A DNA stretch of 49,675 bases from Clostridiales bacterium (GTDB lineage: Bacteria > Bacillota > Clostridia > Lachnospirales > Lachnospiraceae): contig JAAYNW010000097.1 in NCBI GenBank assembly GCA_012520655.1, positions 1 to 49,675 on the forward strand, in the 5' to 3' direction. Shown here in pieces: positions 44,392-49,675 of this stretch. Each line of letters opens with the position of its first letter. The stretch's first letter is position 1. Both the position numbers and the translations under genes were made by a program. Under the pieces are notes generated by a model. It was not told the DNA's origin. It did not search any database and saw only the letters and a program-made list of their open reading frames with translations.

Positions 44392-45523
44392 CTGTTCTCC
44401 TTTTTTCCACAATATAATCGCGAATAGCGTCTATCATTTGCTCCATCGCTTCCCTGCCATACCTTTGATCCATAGGCAAGGCAAGCAGATGGTCAAAAAT
44501 ATACTGTTCGTTTTCCGAAAGCAGGTTCTCATTCTCTTTCCCGACCGGCCAAAGCACCGGCGCATATATATCTCGCTTCCGTAGAAATTCCTGCAGTTCC
44601 TCCCTCTCCTTAGCGTAGACCGGAAAATACAAAGGAGCCGACTTCTCCTCCGACATCATTAACACCGGACGGACGCTTTTAGATTCCTTCAACGCATCAA
44701 ACAGACGCTTATAATTCTCATTCCTTGCTTTTTTACATGCATCCTCATCTACCCTGCTCAGCATGTCCTTGGACACTTCGGATATCCCATTTACATCCGA
44801 CAGTTTATCCAGCCATTCTTCCATTTTTCTATTTTTGCCCAGGTAATCCTCTTTTAGAGCTCTTTTTTCCTCTTCGCCTTTTTCGCCATGGAGGTATTCC
44901 CACTTTTCTGTCAATAGCTCCAGTCTCTTGTGTACGAACTCCTTACATTCAGGAAGTTTTTTTCGGGAAAGAGGAATATCGGAAACTACAAAACCTCCGT
45001 CAGGTACAGGATACCATTTTCTGAGACTTCCTATCACATAATCGGCTTCTCTTCCCGCCTCTTCCAGATAATAGGACTGCGTCACATCTTCCATAATATA
45101 GATTCCCTGACTGCGCCATTCCTTAAGCAAAGACCGCATCGGCTTCCATGTATCCACACCATAATAGGGATGAATAAAAAGCAGACCCGGTCTTATATTT
45201 TCTATCTGTCTTCGAAGTTTTTCTAAATCCGCCTCCAGATTCTTTCCAATATGATAAAAATGCAGGTTCCACCCTTCCTGCTCAAAGGGGAAAAATACGG
45301 TATCGCACATGTAAGCAGGAATCAGGCATTCCTTCGATATAGCAGGTACGTTTTCCGCAAGGCTTCGAAGTGCCCAGGCAATGGCCTCCCTGCCTGACTG
45401 GGTGTATGCGCAGTATTTTTTATTGTATTTTTCCACTTCCTTTAAATGTAGGCCTACAGCGCCAAAAAGGCATCCTGCCGGTACATTTTCAGGATTGATT
45501 TCATAAATGCTTCCTATTTCCAT
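44372..45523 (-). CDS. DegT-fold PLP-dependent-like protein of unknown substrate
   Basis: A 383-residue protein with an aminotransferase-like (DegT-type) fold: YTQSGREAIAWALRSL (40-55) fits the cofactor-phosphate loop, FIHPYYG then IMEDVTQSYY fits the Asp-containing strand, and SLRKWYPVPDGGFV carries a Lys where the Schiff-base Lys is expected. It is distant from PseC, PglE and WecE, and the middle is rich in charged helices. It may be an aminotransferase acting on a different keto sugar, or a PLP protein with other chemistry. It lies inside the pse block, 14 bp after a GT2 and overlapping pseG by 20 bp, where pseH is often found. Confidence 0.75.
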   Translation of the reverse strand: MEIGSIYEINPENVPAGCLFGAVGLHLKEVEKYNKKYCAYTQSGREAIAWALRSLAENVPAISKECLIPAYMCDTVFFPFEQEGWNLHFYHIGKNLEADLEKLRRQIENIRPGLLFIHPYYGVDTWKPMRSLLKEWRSQGIYIMEDVTQSYYLEEAGREADYVIGSLRKWYPVPDGGFVVSDIPLSRKKLPECKEFVHKRLELLTEKWEYLHGEKGEEEKRALKEDYLGKNRKMEEWLDKLSDVNGISEVSKDMLSRVDEDACKKARNENYKRLFDALKESKSVRPVLMMSEEKSAPLYFPVYAKEREELQEFLRKRDIYAPVLWPVGKENENLLSENEQYIFDHLLALPMDQRYGREAMEQMIDAIRDYIVEKRRTDDRNTG

Positions 45524-45537
45524 GAAAGAGCCTTTCC

Positions 45538-46584
45538 TTATTTATGTCCGATTACTCCTGCCGAACGGGCTTTTCTCCACCTTCGGTATGCCCATAATAA
45601 CTTATAATATAACATAAAAAAAAGTGTCGATTTCTGCTGCATTGTAATGAGCTTCTTCTCTTCTTCATTCGTTCTTTCCCGATAGTACGGATTCTTAAAA
45701 AAATCGGGAAAGGTCTGTTTCATTTCCTTTCCTAACGCCTTTACAAAGCGATATTTCGTATGTTCCACCCCCGCCATATAGGTAAACAGCGTATTGATGT
45801 AAAACAATAGCGTAAAGCTATATTCCAGCTCAGGGCGGAAATCTTCCATATACTGATGGCGCTCCGCTTCTTTTAGCATCAGTCTGCCCGCTTCCATACG
45901 GTCTTCACACCTCTTCGCTGAAACCGTGTGTACGGTAGAGGAATCATGCTGATAATAGTAATATAACGGTTCTTCAATATATTCAAAATGTTTCGCCAGA
46001 ATCATATAAGAATTCCCAAGGGCATTGTCTTCATAAAAAATATTCTCCGGAAACCAGAGTTCATTTTCTATAATCATAGTGCGCCTAAAAATCTTAACGA
46101 CCAAGCTGCCTCCGTCCAATATGAGACTTCGCCTCTTATCTGCGGTGAGCACTCCGCTTTGTTCAGCCTTATTGTTATGAACTATCTTACCTATCTTCAT
46201 CGAATGTTCGTCGGTAAGGCTGTAATCACAACCCACCATATCCGCACCTGTCTCTTCCGCCCTCTTTATAAGTCGTTCATACATGTCCGGAGTAATCCAG
46301 TCATCGCTGTCGATAAAACCGATCCACTCTCCTTTCGCCAGTTTCAGGCCGATGTTCTTCGCCCCGCCCTGACGCTTATTTACTTCGGAATGTATCGCGC
46401 GAAACTTGTAGGGAAACCGTTCCTCATAATCTTTAAGAACGATTAGCGAATTATCCGTAGAGCAATCATCCACCGCTATAATCTCGTAATTATCTATTGT
46501 CTGATTTACCAAGGAATTCAGGCAATATTCCAATTTTCCGTCCGCCGCCATATTATAAACGGGTACAATAATACTCAGCTTCAT
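45538..46584 (-). CDS. GT2 family glycosyltransferase
   Basis: A 348-residue GT-A transferase: SIIVPVYN (4-11), AVDDCSTDNS (37-46), GGAKNIGL (73-80) and the metal-binding IDSDDW (91-96). A basic, aromatic C-terminus ends the protein. It sits within the pse block between pseC and the PLP-fold gene, so it may extend the chain next to Pse. I chose the ATG at 46584, where the family N-terminus begins; the ribosome site is weak (AAAGG 12 bases upstream). Frames from 46626 add 14 residues and overlap pseC. Confidence 0.9.
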   Translation of the reverse strand: MKLSIIVPVYNMAADGKLEYCLNSLVNQTIDNYEIIAVDDCSTDNSLIVLKDYEERFPYKFRAIHSEVNKRQGGAKNIGLKLAKGEWIGFIDSDDWITPDMYERLIKRAEETGADMVGCDYSLTDEHSMKIGKIVHNNKAEQSGVLTADKRRSLILDGGSLVVKIFRRTMIIENELWFPENIFYEDNALGNSYMILAKHFEYIEEPLYYYYQHDSSTVHTVSAKRCEDRMEAGRLMLKEAERHQYMEDFRPELEYSFTLLFYINTLFTYMAGVEHTKYRFVKALGKEMKQTFPDFFKNPYYRERTNEEEKKLITMQQKSTLFFMLYYKLLWAYRRWRKARSAGVIGHK

Positions 46585-46603
46585 TGCCTGCACCGCCTTT
46601 TCA

Positions 46604-47809
46604 TCACTTCGCATAATATTGCGCAAGTTTCGTTACCGCACGGATGACGTCCTGTACGTCCTCATCCGTCATCGCATAATAAAGAGGAAGGCTGATCATT
46701 TCCTCGTATAATTTCTCCGCTTTCGGACAAATCCCTTTTTCATACCCGAGCTTCTGATAATACGGGAAGTAATAGGTAGGGATATAATGTACGTTGCATA
46801 TGATGTTCTCTGCCCCAAGCGCATCGAAAAACTGTTTTCTGTCTATCGTCAGCTTTTCGGGTATCAAGCGTAAAATATATAAATGCCTTGTTGTATCGGA
46901 TTCAGGAATCTCTTGCTGTATCGCTATTTGAGGCAGCTTTGAAAACGCTTCATCGTACCTGGCTACAATCTCTTTCCTGCGCTTCGAAAAAATCGGAAGC
47001 TTTTTCAGCTGACTGAGAAGCAACGCCGCCTGAATATCCGTCATACGATAATTGAATCCTAAGTCAATCTGTTCATAATACCATGGACCATCCGGCTCAT
47101 TCTCCATCTGATCTGTCTCTCTCGTTATGCCATGGGCTCTATAGAGCAAAAGCCTGCGGTAATATTCTTCGTTGTTGGTAAGCACCGCTCCGCCCTCACC
47201 GCTGGTCACTGTTTTTACCGGATGGAAGCTTAAGGTTGTCATATCTGCAATGGAACCGTTCGGTCGACCTTTATATTTCGTACCGATAACATGGGCACCG
47301 TCCTCGATAAGCACCAGATTCTTCTCGCGGCATATGTTGAGCAATTCTTCTTCTTCTATGGATTGCCCCGTAAAGTCTACGGCCACCACAGCTTTCGTCC
47401 TCCCGGTGATGTGTTCCTTTACCGATGCCGGATCAATATTGTAAGTTTTGTCGTTAATATCCGCAAATACCGGCTTGGCACCCACATAAAGCGCACAGTT
47501 GGCGGAGGCTGCGAACGTAATCGGAGCACTTACTACCTCATCGCCCCGGGTAATACCTGCTGCCATACAGGCGATATGAAGAGCCGCCGTGCCGTTGCTG
47601 CATACTACCGCATATTTTGCACCCGTTATTTCGCACAACTTCTTTTCCAGCTCGGCAATTTTAGGACCGCAAGTCAGATAATCGCTCTTCAGCACATCCA
47701 CCACCGCCTGAACATCCTCTTCATCGATATATTGATGTCCATAAAATATTTTTGTATCGCGCACGGGCGTTCCGCCGCAGATTGCCGGTTTTTCCATCTT
47801 TATAACCAT
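46604..47809 (-). CDS. pseC: UDP-4-keto-6-deoxy-L-altrose-HexNAc aminotransferase
   Basis: A 401-residue DegT-family PLP enzyme that aminates the PseB product at C4. The N-terminus (PAICGGTPVRDT, then YGHQYIDEEDV), SNGTAALHIA (71-80), IEDGAHVIG and the Schiff-base Lys199 in SFHPVKTVTSGEGG are PseC features. It follows pseB by 31 bp. The start is at 47809, or at 47797 by an in-frame ATG; both lie near GGAAAGGA. The next usual step, N-acetylation by PseH, has no dedicated gene here. Confidence 0.94.
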   Translation of the reverse strand: MVIKMEKPAICGGTPVRDTKIFYGHQYIDEEDVQAVVDVLKSDYLTCGPKIAELEKKLCEITGAKYAVVCSNGTAALHIACMAAGITRGDEVVSAPITFAASANCALYVGAKPVFADINDKTYNIDPASVKEHITGRTKAVVAVDFTGQSIEEEELLNICREKNLVLIEDGAHVIGTKYKGRPNGSIADMTTLSFHPVKTVTSGEGGAVLTNNEEYYRRLLLYRAHGITRETDQMENEPDGPWYYEQIDLGFNYRMTDIQAALLLSQLKKLPIFSKRRKEIVARYDEAFSKLPQIAIQQEIPESDTTRHLYILRLIPEKLTIDRKQFFDALGAENIICNVHYIPTYYFPYYQKLGYEKGICPKAEKLYEEMISLPLYYAMTDEDVQDVIRAVTKLAQYYAK

Positions 47810-47840
47810 GTCCTTTCCGATTCCGTAATCTGGTCGTCTC

Positions 47841-48836
47841 TTATTTCTCCAAATCTACGGTCTTAAGAAGTTCTTTTATCTCTTCTACCGATAACCACTG
47901 GTCATTGTTATCCGAACTGTAGGAAAATCCCTCTGCTACTTTTTTACCGCTCAAATCCGGCTTCTGTTTATTATTCCAAACCATCTGTGGATAAACGATA
48001 AAATGTTTATCATATTCATAGGTAGTATGGGAATCTTCTACCGTTACCATAATCTCGTGAAGCTTTTCGCCCGGCCGGATTCCGACTTCAGGCATCTTGC
48101 AGCCCGGCATCATCGCCTGCGCCAAATCGGTAATTTTGAAAGAGGGAATCTTGCTGATAAAGGTTTCTCCTCCGGCAGCTTCTTCCAGCGCCTTAATGAC
48201 AAGCTCCACGCCCTGCGTCAAACTGATCCAGAATCTGGTCATGCGGTAATCGGTAATCGGGAATTCCGTTCCTCCGTTCTTCATAATATTATGGAAGAAA
48301 GGAATTACAGAACCGCGGCTTCCTGCCACATTTCCATATCTTACGATGGAAAAATTGATGTCCTTCGTTCCTGCATATGCGTTTGCCGCAACGAACAGCT
48401 TATCGGATACAAGCTTTGTGCCGCCGTACAGGTTTACCGGATTTACCGCTTTGTCAGTGGACAGAGCCACCACTTTCTGCACATCGGAATCAAGCGCCGC
48501 ATCAATTACATTCTGTGCACCGTGAATATTCGTCTTAATTGCTTCATTAGGATTGTACTCACAAGCGGGCACTTGCTTAAGAGCTGCCGCATGTATTACA
48601 TAGTCCACTCCTTCGAAGGCTCTTTGCAGTCTCTCCTTGTCGCGCACATCCCCGATAAAGAAGCGCAGCTTATCTTTATATTCCTTAAATTCATTTTCCA
48701 TTAAAAACTGTTTAAATTCATCTCTGGAATAAATGATAATCTTCTTCGGTTCGTAATGTTCCAGAACATATTTGGTAAAGCATTTCCCAAAAGAGCCTGT
48801 CCCGCCGGTTATCAATATCGTTTTATTATTCAACAT
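47841..48836 (-). CDS. pseB: UDP-GlcNAc 4,6-dehydratase (C5-inverting)
   Basis: A 331-residue short-chain dehydratase. TGGTGSFG (10-17) binds NADP, AALKQVPACEYNP (85-97) is typical of PseB, and STDKAVNPVNLYGGTK (126-141) carries Tyr137 and Lys141. It lacks the membrane helices of PglF, as expected for the soluble inverting enzyme, and produces UDP-4-keto-6-deoxy-L-arabino-HexNAc for pseudaminic acid. GGAGG lies 9 bases before the ATG. A consensus-like promoter sits just upstream, so this is probably the first gene of a transcription unit. Confidence 0.95.
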   Translation of the reverse strand: MLNNKTILITGGTGSFGKCFTKYVLEHYEPKKIIIYSRDEFKQFLMENEFKEYKDKLRFFIGDVRDKERLQRAFEGVDYVIHAAALKQVPACEYNPNEAIKTNIHGAQNVIDAALDSDVQKVVALSTDKAVNPVNLYGGTKLVSDKLFVAANAYAGTKDINFSIVRYGNVAGSRGSVIPFFHNIMKNGGTEFPITDYRMTRFWISLTQGVELVIKALEEAAGGETFISKIPSFKITDLAQAMMPGCKMPEVGIRPGEKLHEIMVTVEDSHTTYEYDKHFIVYPQMVWNNKQKPDLSGKKVAEGFSYSSDNNDQWLSVEEIKELLKTVDLEK

Positions 48837-48864
48837 AATTATTTCCTCCAGTATTCCAATCCAT

Positions 48865-48893
48865 ATTATAAGTCATACTTTCAATAATTTCAA
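48865..48893 (-). promoter_or_regulatory. Sigma-A promoter of the pse block
   Basis: Minus strand: TTGAAA (48888-48893), a 17-bp spacer, then a perfect TATAAT (48865-48870). The -35 is 4/6 and the -10 is 6/6. Transcription would start near 48858, giving a short leader of about 22 bases with GGAGG before pseB. This is the best promoter in the window and would initiate leftward transcription of the whole locus. Confidence 0.75.
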
Positions 48894-48943
48894 ACCATTA
48901 TAAAATACTATTGCAGTCTTAAGTCTACATATCGTTTTTAGAA

Positions 48944-48955
48944 TACCATATGGTA
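48944..48955. promoter_or_regulatory. Perfect 12-bp palindrome upstream of the pse promoter
   Basis: TACCATATGGTA is self-complementary over all 12 bases. It lies about 50 bp upstream of the -35 element, in the gap after the truncated gene at the right edge. It is not followed by a U-run on either strand, so it is unlikely to terminate transcription. It could be a binding site for a dimeric regulator, but a chance palindrome in AT-rich sequence cannot be excluded. Confidence 0.3.
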
Positions 48956-48971
48956 AACCAATTTAAAAGAA

Positions 48972-49675
48972 TTATTTAAACTCGTATATACTCCAAAGAG
49001 ATTTCTGGCCTACCATCCGGTAACCTTCAAGCCCCGGATTGCTTCGGAGAATCAGTTCCAGACTCTCCTCCTTCGTGTCGCCGTCCGCCGCATAAACGAT
49101 TAGTTTGCGGCTGCTGCATACTACGCTGTCCGTGATCTCTTCTTTATTATCTTCGCTCATAAAATAAGCACCGTCATATTCCATCAGTTCTCCGGAACAC
49201 CACCAGACATTGTAAGGTGTCGCCGCATTATATAATATCACTGCCGGAACATGTGCATTCTCCCTTGCATACGCCACTCTATCCGCATCCTCCTCATACA
49301 GAAACAATACCCTTCCGGCTGCCAGCTCGTGAACATCCGACAGCAGAAATACTGCAAAAAGAAATACTATACCGGCCTTTCTCAGTTTCTCATTAATGAA
49401 AAGCGCATGAAAAATTCTGCCGGATAAAGTGTACACCGCTACAATTACAAGCATCATAAGTATGCCATATATGGGCAGTTCATAGCGATTAGATGTCTCG
49501 TAAAGCAAAAGTGCTGTTTTGGAAACCGTAAAGAAGTATCCGCAAACTGCAAACAATAGCAAAAAATATGCTTTATAATCCCCTTTAACCACAAATCTTC
49601 CTGCTGCCGTATTCTTTTTCTTCCTTATAATTAACACGGCAGCCATCAAAAAAATCAACGATAACAACAGAAGAA
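48972..49675 (-). CDS. Multispanning membrane protein, C-terminal part only
   Basis: The frame is open to the right edge, so only about 234 C-terminal residues are visible. Four hydrophobic segments are followed by a soluble C-terminal region of about 130 residues (with YNAATPYNVWWCSGEL) that ends SLWSIYEFK. The layout, helices then an outer domain ending in a hydrophobic-Tyr motif, matches the GT-C candidates at 33967 and 30959. It is probably another membrane glycosyltransferase or related glycan protein. It ends 135 bp before pseB, a gap that carries the promoter and a 12-bp palindrome. Confidence 0.75.
   Translation of the reverse strand, partial: LLLLSLIFLMAAVLIIRKKKNTAAGRFVVKGDYKAYFLLLFAVCGYFFTVSKTALLLYETSNRYELPIYGILMMLVIVAVYTLSGRIFHALFINEKLRKAGIVFLFAVFLLSDVHELAAGRVLFLYEEDADRVAYARENAHVPAVILYNAATPYNVWWCSGELMEYDGAYFMSEDNKEEITDSVVCSSRKLIVYAADGDTKEESLELILRSNPGLEGYRMVGQKSLWSIYEFK

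Noticed and set aside
1-49675. Mobile elements, CRISPR arrays, RNA genes
   Set aside because: No transposase or integrase frames, no regularly spaced repeats, and no tRNA- or rRNA-like segments were recognised by eye; a dedicated search was not possible.

Overview
The window is one continuous surface-glycan biosynthesis locus in which every convincing gene lies on the minus strand, so transcription runs from about 49.7 kb down past position 1. Both ends cut through genes. The likely host is a low-to-moderate G+C Gram-positive, most plausibly a clostridial (Lachnospiraceae-type) bacterium: GGAGG-like ribosome sites, sigma-A-like promoters, membrane protein types frequent in Clostridia, and monotopic PglC-type initiation. 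This is an inference from gene style, not from a marker gene. No rRNA, tRNA, IS element, integrase or CRISPR array was seen.

Layout in transcription order. (1) 49.7-39.2 kb: the tail of a membrane protein, then a pseudaminic acid (Pse) block: pseB, pseC, a GT2, a DegT-fold PLP-type protein, pseG, pseF, pseI, an ATP-grasp ligase and a GT52/polysialyltransferase-like enzyme that is the obvious user of CMP-Pse. No stand-alone pseH is present. (2) 39.1-27.6 kb: a PglK-like ABC flippase, then a block resembling a three-component glycosyl-modification system: GtrA flippase, acyltransferase-3, a GT-C candidate, a WecE-type sugar aminotransferase, another GT-C candidate, a natural fusion of a GNAT N-acetyltransferase to a GtrB/ArnC-type GT2, and a DUF6020 GT-C-like protein. 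(3) 27.5-15.3 kb: a very large O-antigen ligase/polymerase-like protein, then pglF, a pglE-like gene, pglC, a second ATP-grasp ligase and a PglA-like GT4, followed by a TviB-type dehydrogenase, a GT-C-like protein and a WbpP/TviC-type epimerase, which together would give UDP-GalNAcA. (4) 15.3-0 kb: a formyltransferase-like protein coupled to a DUF2334 deacetylase, five more glycosyltransferases up to 5.4 kb, a CE4-like deacetylase, an SGNH-like protein, two AsnB-type amidotransferases, an alpha-1,2-fucosyltransferase-type GT11, a GT2, and the start of a second PglK-like ABC transporter.

The genes fit together as follows. PglF/PglE/PglC would start a glycan on undecaprenyl phosphate with a 4-amino-4,6-dideoxy-HexNAc sugar. 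The GT4, GT2, GT11 and GT52 enzymes extend it with HexNAcA, fucose, Pse and other sugars. PglK-like ABC transporters flip it, and the Wzy/WaaL-like protein polymerises or ligates it. The UndP-sugar/GtrA/GT-C module decorates it outside the cell. An unusually rich set of nitrogen and carboxyl chemistry enzymes (three aminotransferase-fold proteins plus PseC, two ATP-grasp ligases, one GNAT domain, one formyltransferase, two deacetylases, two AsnB amidotransferases) predicts a heavily N-modified, probably amidated glycan.

Three sigma-A-like promoters can be read at intergenic gaps that coincide with functional module boundaries (about 48.88, 39.17 and 27.61 kb). The last is followed by a perfect 10-bp stem-loop in the leader. 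Most other junctions are short or overlapping (ATGA, TAATG), which fits one very long operon with internal re-initiation. No stretch over 300 bases lacks a gene; the longest gaps are 152, 135 and 105 bp.
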